NCBI GenBank assembly: GCA_016926495.1
Contig: JAFGOL010000082.1
Span: forward strand, 1 to 7,015
From: Oligoflexia bacterium
GTDB taxonomy: Bacteria > Bdellovibrionota > JAFGOL01
Direction: 5' to 3'
Length of the DNA stretch: 7,015 nucleotides
This document shows positions 1 through 5,597 of this stretch, piece by piece (position 1 is the first letter of the stretch; every line of letters begins with the position of its first letter). A program made the position numbers and the translations under genes. The notes under the pieces were generated by a model that worked only from the letters and a program-made list of their open reading frames with translations, was not told the DNA's origin and did no database searches.

Positions 1-66
1 GTTAAAACTTAAAAGCCTAGGATATTTAGCATATTCTGCTTTTACTGTAAAGGGTAAATGCCAATA

Positions 67-95
67 TTGACAGTAATATATAAATATAATAGGAA
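67..95 (+). promoter_or_regulatory. Candidate sigma70-type promoter for tRNA-Arg
   Basis: A perfect -35 box TTGACA lies at 67-72, followed after 17 bases by TAGGAA at 90-95 as a weak -10. Transcription would start near 102, giving a tRNA leader of roughly 24 bases. The HU promoter downstream has the same layout (TTGACA, 17 bases, TAGGAT), which supports this choice. A perfect TATAAT at 85-90 is also present, but it is only 12 bases from TTGACA and I see no good -35 box at the right distance for it. The exact -10 is therefore uncertain. Confidence 0.5.
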
Positions 96-125
96 GTATC
101 GGAGTTATGAAGATAAACCGCTCTT

Positions 126-201
126 GGCCCTATAGCTCAGAGGATAGAGCACAGGATTCCTAATCCTGGTGTCGCAGGTTCGAATCCTGCTAGGGTCACC
201 A
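126..201 (+). tRNA. tRNA-Arg, anticodon CCT
   Basis: The full cloverleaf can be folded by eye. The acceptor stem pairs 126-132 with 191-197 (one G-U pair), with discriminator A198 and an encoded CCA at 199-201. The D stem is GCTC 135-138 with GAGC 147-150. The anticodon stem is CAGGA 152-156 with TCCTG 164-168, enclosing loop TTCCTAA with anticodon CCT at 159-161, which reads the arginine codon AGG. The variable loop is five bases. The T stem is GCAGG 174-178 with CCTGC 186-190 around loop TTCGAAT. A run of T follows directly after the CCA, but I see no separate terminator hairpin. Confidence 0.97.
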
Positions 202-239
202 TTTTTTTAAAATTCATAATTCCCAATGAGTACAAAGAC

Positions 240-268
240 TTGACATGAGTATTTATTCTTTTTAGGAT
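240..268 (+). promoter_or_regulatory. Sigma70-type promoter for the HU operon
   Basis: A perfect TTGACA at 240-245 is followed after exactly 17 bases by TAGGAT at 263-268, which matches TATAAT at four of six positions. A start near 275 would give a leader of about 29 bases carrying the strong ribosome binding site at 294-299. The tRNA-Arg gene ends 38 bases before the -35 box, so this promoter separates the protein operon from the tRNA. Read from sequence only; no start site is measured. Confidence 0.65.
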
Positions 269-293
269 TCATTATAAATGTGTTTAGTCCTTT

Positions 294-299
294 AGGAGG
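294..299 (+). promoter_or_regulatory. Ribosome binding site deciding the HU start
   Basis: AGGAGG stands four bases before the ATG at 304. It settles the start in favour of 304 rather than the in-frame ATG at 280, which would add eight residues not typical of the family and would sit almost on the predicted transcription start. Confidence 0.8.
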
Positions 300-303
300 G
301 AAT

Positions 304-588
304 ATGAACAGATCGGACCTGATTTTAAAGTATTCTGAATATGCGAATCTTCCCAAGAAAAAAGCCGAGTTTATTGTTGATACCGTTTTTGAGTTAATGA
401 AAAAAGCACTGGAAAATAACGAGAGGATCGAGCTCAGGGGCTTCGGTTCTTTTGTTAACAAGGAATATGCATCCTATACCGGACGTAATCCGCGGACCGG
501 TGACGCTATTACTGTTTCCCCGAAAAGACTGCCGTTTTTTAAAGTTGGAAAAGAATTGAAAGAGATGGTAGACTTAAAAGGGGAGTAG
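304..588 (+). CDS. HU/IHF family DNA-binding protein
   Basis: A 94-residue nucleoid protein of the size usual for HU and IHF subunits. These proteins dimerise and bend DNA by inserting two beta arms into the minor groove. Visible family marks are the helical N-terminal half (about residues 3-40), the GFGSF motif at 46-50, the arm tip GRNPRTG at 60-66 with the intercalating proline at 63, and the closing PFFKVGKELK region at 77-86. The strong AGGAGG at 294-299 fixes the start at 304. The arm before the tip (residues 51-59) lacks the several arginines common in IHF, so HU versus IHF subunit cannot be settled and I give no symbol. It is the first gene of an operon: the next gene begins three bases after the stop. 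The family call is secure; the specific binding mode is inference. Confidence 0.95.
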   Translation: MNRSDLILKYSEYANLPKKKAEFIVDTVFELMKKALENNERIELRGFGSFVNKEYASYTGRNPRTGDAITVSPKRLPFFKVGKELKEMVDLKGE

Positions 589-591
589 GTT

Positions 592-1818
592 TTGGATATT
601 ACATCGGGTGCTTTTTTAAAGGGTCTGTTTTTAAATTACCTTCCTGATATTGTATTTATCAATCTGGTTCTTGTTTGTGTTTTATTCGTGATTTTTTCTT
701 TTGTCAGACTGCTCAGGCGAAGGAAAAGGTTTGTGGATGATACGGTCCCCTACATGACTTTTCTGAAAGAGTCTCTTGATGAGCTTATAAAAGAAGCCGA
801 GGATCTCAGGAAGGAGCTTTCTAAGGCGAAATCCGGTGCAATGGGGTCTGACGATGGTGCTTCGGCCCAGGAAATTACAAGGCTTCAGGCGATGATTGAC
901 GAAAAAAACGAGGAAATCGGAAAATTAAAGCAAGAGATTGTCAAGTATGAGAACCAGGAGCCTGTTGTAAGCCAGTCCGGAGGCGATCCCGCCGTGGAGG
1001 AAAAGCTTAATTCAAAGATCAGGGCTCTTGAAGAGAATATCAAGAAGCTTGAAAAAGAGAACAAGGACCTTGCCGAAGAGGTTGAAAAAGCCGCGTCAAC
1101 CGCGACCGGCTCCGCGCAGGATTCCGGTAAAATTGCCGAACTCGGTAAAGCCAATAAGGAACTCAGCGAAAAAATCGAGAAGCTGGAAAGCCAGCTTCTT
1201 GAATACGAAATTATAGAAGATGATCTTGCGAACCTTAAGGTTCTCAAAGAGGAAAATGAAAAACTTAAAATACAGTTAGGAGCCATGTCCGCCGGAGTAA
1301 GCATTGAAAGCCAGCCGTCCCCCGAGCAGGAAATAACGTCCACCCTTAACCAGCTTGATGAGGTGCTCAAGGAAGAATCCGTGGAACAGGTCAGTGACAG
1401 CGATAAGGAAGTTATAGTCAGGGAAGCTGAGGAAAAGGTGCAGGAAATCGTAAATGAAGGTCCCGAGGAAGGCGCTAAGGATGAAATCGATCTCGGAAAT
1501 GTCCCGGAGGGCATAGACGAAGACATGTTAAGGGAGTTCGGTATAACAGGCTCCGATCTTACGGGCGAACTAAATATTGAGCAGCAAAACATAGAGTCTT
1601 TTGAATCCGAAGAGCAGTTGCCTGTAACAGAGCCTGAGACTGAACCGGAAATTGAAACTGAAGCTGAACCTGCAACCGGGCCTGAACGGGAGATCGTTAC
1701 CGAGGCCGGGGAAGAGAAAAAAGCGGTAAGTGTTGCAGGTGAAACCGACTCCCGGGAGGGTGAGCTTGAAGGCAAACTTGCTGAAGAATTTGAGCAGTTT
1801 ATGTCCGAAAATCAGTAA
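592..1818 (+). CDS. Membrane-anchored acidic coiled-coil protein, function unknown
   Basis: 408 residues starting at a TTG with GGGGAG a few bases upstream, three bases after the HU stop. Residues about 16-41 form one hydrophobic membrane segment, followed at once by a basic cluster RRRKR at 42-46. By the positive-inside rule the short N-terminus would be outside and the long C-terminal part in the cytoplasm. Residues about 56-120 and 134-230 are rich in Glu, Lys and Leu with heptad-like spacing, typical of coiled coil, with a Ser/Gly/Ala break near 81-92 and another near 168-178. From about 240 the chain is strongly acidic, with a Glu/Pro/Thr low-complexity tract at about 343-373, and ends in a short helix-like acidic tail. 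A possibly folded element lies around 298-330. I do not recognise a named family. Cotranslation with HU makes a scaffold or envelope-to-nucleoid link imaginable, but that is speculation. The last 53 bases are probably shared with the next gene in another frame. Confidence 0.85.
   Translation: MDITSGAFLKGLFLNYLPDIVFINLVLVCVLFVIFSFVRLLRRRKRFVDDTVPYMTFLKESLDELIKEAEDLRKELSKAKSGAMGSDDGASAQEITRLQAMIDEKNEEIGKLKQEIVKYENQEPVVSQSGGDPAVEEKLNSKIRALEENIKKLEKENKDLAEEVEKAASTATGSAQDSGKIAELGKANKELSEKIEKLESQLLEYEIIEDDLANLKVLKEENEKLKIQLGAMSAGVSIESQPSPEQEITSTLNQLDEVLKEESVEQVSDSDKEVIVREAEEKVQEIVNEGPEEGAKDEIDLGNVPEGIDEDMLREFGITGSDLTGELNIEQQNIESFESEEQLPVTEPETEPEIETEAEPATGPEREIVTEAGEEKKAVSVAGETDSREGELEGKLAEEFEQFMSENQ
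1754..1759 (+). promoter_or_regulatory. Internal ribosome binding site for the HEAT-repeat gene
   Basis: GGGAGG lies inside the coding sequence of the coiled-coil gene, six bases before the in-frame TTG at 1766. It is the best Shine-Dalgarno match near any possible start of the HEAT gene and is the main reason for choosing 1766 over TTG 1790 or GTG 1760. Confidence 0.5.
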
Positions 1819-2533
1819 GGCATATATTGTTTCCCTGATCCTGTGTCCGAATCTTTTGTTTCCGGCTGTAATTAAGGGCGGTTCACAAAACGATATTCAT
1901 GCCATGCTCGATAATTACAGGGGATATGCTCTTTTAAAAAAACTATGCGCGGACGAGAAGCGTTTCGGTGAGATAGTCAGCCTGTCAAAGAAGAACGAAT
2001 TAAAAGATACAAAAAGATGGGCCCTGATAATGGCAATGACAAAAATGGGCGGTGCCGCCGTCGTTCCCGAACTGAAAACTATTTTAAAGCAAAAAGGCAG
2101 TTCATGGTATATCAGGTCTGCCGTGGCAACGTCGCTGGGTGTTATCAGGGATGAAAACTCGCTGGAGCTTTTGCATAATATGATGAGGGACTCCTCTCTT
2201 GTCGTCAGGACCATGGTTGTAAAATCCGTTGGTGATATAGGGAATAAAAAAAGTTTGCCGTATCTTGTCAGGGAACTTAAGTCCGACAGAAATTTTCATA
2301 AGGGGCAGAGCCTGTGGATAAGAAAGCATCTTGTAGACGCTATCGCCAGGTGCGGCGGTAAAAAGGCAATTCCGGTTTTGATTTCCTACCTTGACGACAC
2401 CGACAAGGCTGTCGCCCTGAATTCAAAAAACGGCCTGCTGTCGCTTGTTCACAACGCCAATATCGAGTGGTCCAAGAGGAACTGGATTGACTGGTGGAAG
2501 GAAAACCAGTCATCACGTGATAAATCCGGTTGA
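1766..2533 (+). CDS. Exported or membrane-anchored HEAT-repeat protein
   Basis: About 255 residues from a proposed TTG start. The frame is open further upstream to an ATG at 1730, but that start lacks a ribosome site, while GGGAGG precedes TTG 1766 at good spacing; TTG 1790 is the other option. From 1766 the N-terminus has four lysines and then a hydrophobic stretch at about 19-37, which reads as a signal peptide or anchor. The cysteine at 29 is not in a canonical lipobox. Repeated paired helices with HEAT/PBS-lyase-like spacing follow: about 96-122, 127-156, 158-197 and 198-228, with typical pieces such as VRTMVVKSVGDIGNKKSLPYL. The C-terminus has a Trp-rich end (W235, W240, W243, W244) like that of many bacterial HEAT proteins. 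Such repeats are protein-binding scaffolds; the partner is unknown. Overlap with the preceding gene suggests coupled translation. The -35 box of the next tRNA overlaps its stop codon. Confidence 0.8.
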   Translation: MKANLLKNLSSLCPKISKAYIVSLILCPNLLFPAVIKGGSQNDIHAMLDNYRGYALLKKLCADEKRFGEIVSLSKKNELKDTKRWALIMAMTKMGGAAVVPELKTILKQKGSSWYIRSAVATSLGVIRDENSLELLHNMMRDSSLVVRTMVVKSVGDIGNKKSLPYLVRELKSDRNFHKGQSLWIRKHLVDAIARCGGKKAIPVLISYLDDTDKAVALNSKNGLLSLVHNANIEWSKRNWIDWWKENQSSRDKSG

Positions 2534-2558
2534 CATACCTTCTGACTTTCAATATAGC
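2530..2558 (+). promoter_or_regulatory. Sigma70-type promoter for tRNA-Met, overlapping the HEAT stop codon
   Basis: TTGACA at 2530-2535 includes the TGA stop codon (2531-2533) of the HEAT gene. After 17 bases follows TATAGC at 2553-2558, matching the -10 consensus at four of six positions. The start would fall near 2565, about a dozen bases before the tRNA. With no promoter visible between the tRNA and the next gene, this promoter may also drive the operon downstream. Confidence 0.6.
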
Positions 2559-2576
2559 ATATCAACATTAATGCCG

Positions 2577-2653
2577 GGCGGGGTAGCTCAGGTGGTTAGA
2601 GCGTTCGGCTCATATCCGAATTGTCAGGGGTTCAAGTCCCTTCCCCGCTACCA
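2577..2653 (+). tRNA. tRNA-Met, anticodon CAT (probably elongator)
   Basis: A complete 77-base cloverleaf. The acceptor GGCGGGG 2577-2583 pairs with CCCCGCT 2643-2649 (a G-U pair at the end), with discriminator A2650 and an encoded CCA at 2651-2653. The D stem is GCTC 2586-2589 with GAGC 2599-2602. The anticodon stem is TTCGG 2604-2608 with CCGAA 2616-2620, enclosing CTCATAT with anticodon CAT at 2611-2613. The T stem AGGGG 2626-2630 pairs with CCCTT 2638-2642 around TTCAAGT. The paired first base pair argues against initiator tRNA, which usually has a mismatch there. A CAT anticodon could also belong to the lysidine-modified tRNA-Ile2; the overall sequence looks more like elongator Met to me, but this is not proven. 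Confidence 0.93.
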
Positions 2654-2684
2654 TTTCTTTATTTAATGTGTTATTATTCCCTCC

Positions 2685-3401
2685 ATGCTTTTAATGGTCC
2701 TGCTGCTACATCTTCATGTTGCCGGTGCCGACAAGCTTGATCTTGTTTTCGGCGATTCTTTCCTCAAAAAGGCAGACTGTGAAATGTCAGCGGCCCACTA
2801 TGAAAAATATCTTGATGAAAAGGCGGACCCTGTTGTCGCCTCCAATTATGCTGTTTCCCTGTATTGTCTCGGCAAAACCGACCGGGCCGTGAAATACCTT
2901 GAAAACACGTTGAAAAATATTAAGCCGGGCACGGTCCCCGGGGAGACCCTTAACACAATACGGTATAATCTCGGAATACTGCTGGCACAGAACATATACA
3001 GGCAGAAGGATGCGGACGGGGTACTTTCCGGAGTTAATCCTGATATATTGCCCGTCAGGCAAAGGAGCCTCTATTGGGCCGCTGTGTGCAGGCTGGATTT
3101 TAACAGGGAGATGTTCAGCGAAGCTGTTAAAAAGTGCGGGCTTGCTTTTTCTCTTTCTGATCAAACCTGTTACGTGAACTACTGGTACGGCATGGCACTG
3201 AACGCGTCCGGCGTGTATCCGGATGCCCTGGTGCATCTGGAGGTAAGCTATAGCAGGTGCCCGGATGATGATGTGTCGTATTATTATGCGTTGACTTTGT
3301 ACAGGATGGGCGATAAGCAAACAGCCAGCGACGTGTTGTCAGGATATCGTTCATCGGCGCGAAACGATGAACTATATAAAATGATAAAAAGGGAGCTTTG
3401 A
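2685..3401 (+). CDS. Exported TPR-repeat protein, function unknown
   Basis: 238 residues. The N-terminus (about 1-15) is a short hydrophobic stretch ending AGA, which resembles a signal peptide but has no lysine or arginine before it. No lipobox cysteine is present. Tetratricopeptide-like helix pairs are visible at about 50-78, 163-190 and 197-222, with a more degenerate middle at about 92-150. Typical TPR spacing is seen in NYAVSLYCLGKTDRAVKYLE. TPR domains bind other proteins, and an envelope location is likely if the signal works. The start is the weak point: the ATG is only 31 bases after the encoded CCA of tRNA-Met, an in-frame stop at 2664 prevents much extension, and no purine-rich ribosome site precedes the ATG. 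ATG 2694 is an alternative that would shorten the signal. The RodZ-like gene begins four bases after its stop, indicating one operon. Confidence 0.85.
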   Translation: MLLMVLLLHLHVAGADKLDLVFGDSFLKKADCEMSAAHYEKYLDEKADPVVASNYAVSLYCLGKTDRAVKYLENTLKNIKPGTVPGETLNTIRYNLGILLAQNIYRQKDADGVLSGVNPDILPVRQRSLYWAAVCRLDFNREMFSEAVKKCGLAFSLSDQTCYVNYWYGMALNASGVYPDALVHLEVSYSRCPDDDVSYYYALTLYRMGDKQTASDVLSGYRSSARNDELYKMIKREL

Positions 3402-3405
3402 AAAG

Positions 3406-4386
3406 ATGATGGAATATATGGGGGAAACAGTCGGTTCGTTCCTTAAGGAAAACAGGGAAGGCAGGGGAATTTCTATCGAGGAAATCGCGTCGGAAACCAA
3501 GATCAATGTTAACATACTTGCAATGCTTGAAAAGGACGAGTTTACCGAACTCCCGGCCGCTCCTTTTGTAAGGGGATTTATTAGGGCTTATGCCAAGTAC
3601 GTGGGACTGGATCCCAAAAAAGCCATTCTTCTTTATGAAAACATGCATCCGGTCGAAACCGAAATTAACGAGCATATTAATGTACTCTCAGAACGTGACG
3701 GTATAAAACTGGAAACGTTCGGAAAAAAATATACTGTGCATGGCCTGGTTATCGGGGTTGTTATAGCTATTCTGGCCATTGCCCTTCTGGTTGTCAAACT
3801 TACCGATCCTTCAAAGAAAATAAAAAGCAAGCTTGCGGGAAACAAGATTGAAAAGAGCATGGTCGTCAATCTGAATGAAAAAACCGCCGCGGCACAGACG
3901 GTTTCCGCAGCGGCTCAACCGGAAACTGTTGTAAATACAGCCGTATCTGAAAAAAAGGTTGCCGCGGGTACCCCGGCGGTTGCTGAAACGGTAAAACCGA
4001 AAAACGAGGTAAAGGCTGTTTCCGAAGTTACGGACGTGGAGCAAAAGCAGGATGTTAAGCCGGAGTCCGGTGTCGCCGCCAAGTCTGAAACAGTATCTTC
4101 GGACGCGGAGGAGTCGCCGAAAGATCAGGAAGTTTTAATAAGCGCCAAATCCATTGTGTGGATCAAGGTACAGGTTGACGATGACAAGCCTTTTGATTTC
4201 ATGCTTGCCGAGGGAAGGACAAAGCATCTTAAGGCTTCAGGCTCCATAAAGCTCCTTATAGGCGATGCTTCCGCCGTTGATATTAAATATAACGGTAAAA
4301 AGTTAGGTCCTGTCGGCGGAGAGGGAATAGTCCGTACCATGGTCTTTCCGGGTTTAGGCAGGTGGAGAGATGCCCAGTTGCGGTAA
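3406..4386 (+). CDS. RodZ-like protein: cytoplasmic HTH, one membrane segment, C-terminal DUF4115
   Basis: 326 residues in the RodZ architecture. Residues about 8-70 are the HTH_25 Cro/CI-like domain, including the family signature ELPAAPFVRGFIRAYAKYVGLDP at 48-70. A membrane helix spans about 111-132. A long Ala/Val/Lys/Glu low-complexity linker runs from about 140 to 243. A beta-rich domain at about 247-316 matches the DUF4115 pattern, with W252, the LAEG turn at 267-270 and the GPVGGEG loop at 300-306. In model bacteria RodZ binds MreB through the HTH domain and links the rod-shape machinery to the periplasm. Whether this copy does so is inference, because no mreB, mreC or rodA lies in the window. 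Start codons at 3406, 3409 and 3418 are all possible; GGGAG at 3391-3395 is 10 bases from the first. The gene overlaps the next by 17 bases. Confidence 0.88.
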   Translation: MMEYMGETVGSFLKENREGRGISIEEIASETKINVNILAMLEKDEFTELPAAPFVRGFIRAYAKYVGLDPKKAILLYENMHPVETEINEHINVLSERDGIKLETFGKKYTVHGLVIGVVIAILAIALLVVKLTDPSKKIKSKLAGNKIEKSMVVNLNEKTAAAQTVSAAAQPETVVNTAVSEKKVAAGTPAVAETVKPKNEVKAVSEVTDVEQKQDVKPESGVAAKSETVSSDAEESPKDQEVLISAKSIVWIKVQVDDDKPFDFMLAEGRTKHLKASGSIKLLIGDASAVDIKYNGKKLGPVGGEGIVRTMVFPGLGRWRDAQLR

Positions 4387-5227
4387 CTGCCCGCGTAAAT
4401 GCCGGGAAAGGTATTTTTGTTCCAAAACCGCTGATATAAAAATTAACGTCTACCAGTTGCATCACGGAGAGGAACCGCCTGTTTCAGGCAGCAGGGGTTC
4501 GGGTACTGTTTTTTTCAGTAACTGTAATTTGCGATGCGGCTACTGCCAGAATTACCGTATCAGTCAGTATGGAAGCGGGTATGATATAACGGCAGCCCGG
4601 CTGCGGGATATTTGCCGGGAACTTGCCGGCATGGGAGCCCACAATATTAATTTTGTAACTCCCACGCCTTACGCGGACAAGCTTGCAGACGTTATTTCTG
4701 AGTTGAAAAGTACGGGTTTTGATTTACCCGTGGTCTGGAATTGCGGCGGTTACGAATCGCCGCAATTCCTCAAAAGATTGCGGGGCCTTGTTGATATATA
4801 CCTGCCTGATTTTAAATACAGCGATAATGACCTTGCCGTGAAATTATCCTGCGCTCCCGGCTACCCGCGAATTGCCGCCGAGGCAATTCACGAGATGCGG
4901 AGCCAGAATGATGATGTGTTTGATGATGAGGGAGTAATGAAAAGCGGCCTTATAATACGTCACCTTGTCCTGCCCTCATATGTTGAGAATTCAAAAGGAG
5001 TGCTTGACCGCATAAGTGAAACCCTGGGTACTGATACCTGTATCAGCCTGATGTCCCAGTATACTCCGGTATATAAAACCGTTGATGATCCGTTACTGGG
5101 AAGAACTGTTTCCTGCCTGGAGTACAGGGAGGTGTGTGATCACTTCGGATACCTGGGTTTTGATAAAGGGTTTCTGCAAGGGCTGGAATCCGCAACAAAA
5201 GAGATGATACCTGATTTTTTCCCTTGA
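4370..5227 (+). CDS. PflX-type radical SAM protein (putative pyruvate formate-lyase activating enzyme homologue)
   Basis: 285 residues of the PflX/COG1313 group. The radical SAM motif is CNLRCGYC (C52, C56, C59), which holds the 4Fe-4S cluster that cleaves S-adenosylmethionine. It is preceded by the group's typical HHGEEPPVSGSRGSG stretch at 31-45. The N-terminus carries four more cysteines (C4, C7, C11, C17) in a CxxCxxxC arrangement that could bind another metal or cluster. Further family-like pieces are the VWNCGGY at about 122-128, the DIYLPDFKY at about 138-146, and the C-terminal FLQG and IPDF. The in vivo substrate of this group is not established as far as I know, and no glycyl-radical enzyme is present here, so the 'activating enzyme' name should be taken only as homology. 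Purine-rich AGGTGGAG precedes the ATG. The 17-base overlap with the RodZ-like gene implies coupled translation. Confidence 0.9.
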   Translation: MPSCGNCPRKCRERYFCSKTADIKINVYQLHHGEEPPVSGSRGSGTVFFSNCNLRCGYCQNYRISQYGSGYDITAARLRDICRELAGMGAHNINFVTPTPYADKLADVISELKSTGFDLPVVWNCGGYESPQFLKRLRGLVDIYLPDFKYSDNDLAVKLSCAPGYPRIAAEAIHEMRSQNDDVFDDEGVMKSGLIIRHLVLPSYVENSKGVLDRISETLGTDTCISLMSQYTPVYKTVDDPLLGRTVSCLEYREVCDHFGYLGFDKGFLQGLESATKEMIPDFFP

Positions 5228-5265
5228 TTTTTGCATCTGAAGGTGTAATAAAAACTAAATTTACT

Positions 5266-5271
5266 CGGAGG
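5266..5271 (+). promoter_or_regulatory. Ribosome binding site of rpoZ
   Basis: CGGAGG stands eight bases before the ATG at 5280. Together with the conserved N-terminus it fixes the start of the omega subunit. Confidence 0.7.
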
Positions 5272-5279
5272 ATATTTCA

Positions 5280-5591
5280 ATGGCAAGGGTAACTGTAGAA
5301 GATTGTCTGGAACAGGTTCCAAACAGGTTTGCTCTGGTTCATCTGGCTGCAAGAAGGACCAAGCAGATACTTAAGGGGTCAAAAGCCCTTGTTAAGGCAA
5401 ACAACAAGGAAATTGTGCTGGCTTTGAGGGAAATAGCAGCCGGACACGTTAATTTCAATGAAAACGAAAATATTTCAAGGGACGCCGAATCCGAGCTCAA
5501 GAATATAACATCAATGAGCAGCGAGGCCAGGTTACAGGGTATGGCCGGAGAAGTATATACCGTTGATTTGGCTTCCGATGATATAGATTAA
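5280..5591 (+). CDS. rpoZ: RNA polymerase omega subunit
   Basis: 103 residues, within the usual range for omega. The N-terminus is highly characteristic: [20 protein letters not shown], followed by [13 protein letters not shown] at 21-33, then the conserved [14 protein letters not shown] at 42-55. Omega binds the C-terminal part of beta-prime, helps core polymerase assembly and, in proteobacteria, forms part of a ppGpp site. The C-terminal tail (about 60-103) is variable and acidic, as expected. There is a 52-base gap after pflX, holding a good ribosome site at 5266-5271 and perhaps a weak promoter (TTGATT 5224-5229, then TAATAA 5246-5251), which I would not rely on. The lptG gene follows after six bases. 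spoT and gmk, frequent neighbours in proteobacteria, are absent here. Confidence 0.97.
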   Translation: MARVTVEDCLEQVPNRFALVHLAARRTKQILKGSKALVKANNKEIVLALREIAAGHVNFNENENISRDAESELKNITSMSSEARLQGMAGEVYTVDLASDDID

Positions 5592-5597
5592 ACCGAA

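Noticed and set aside
41..51. Small palindrome TTTAC-T-GTAAA upstream of the tRNA-Arg promoter
   Set aside because: Only five base pairs per arm in A/T-rich DNA; no second copy seen, so an operator call is not supported.
1028..1216. Arg/Lys-rich small frame inside the coiled-coil gene
   Set aside because: It is the shifted reading of GAA/AAG-rich coiled-coil codons and has no ribosome site of its own.
885..1775. Long antisense open frame of 296 codons opposite the coiled-coil gene
   Set aside because: Its product is almost pure Ser/Phe/Leu low complexity, the mirror of Glu/Lys/Ala codons on the + strand; no ribosome site or family resemblance.
2787..3675. Two antisense open frames across the TPR and RodZ-like genes
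   Set aside because: Both lie opposite genes with clear domain content and show no coherent protein features.
5224..5251. Possible promoter for rpoZ (TTGATT, then TAATAA)
   Set aside because: Both boxes are weak matches in A/T-rich sequence; not strong enough to list as a feature.
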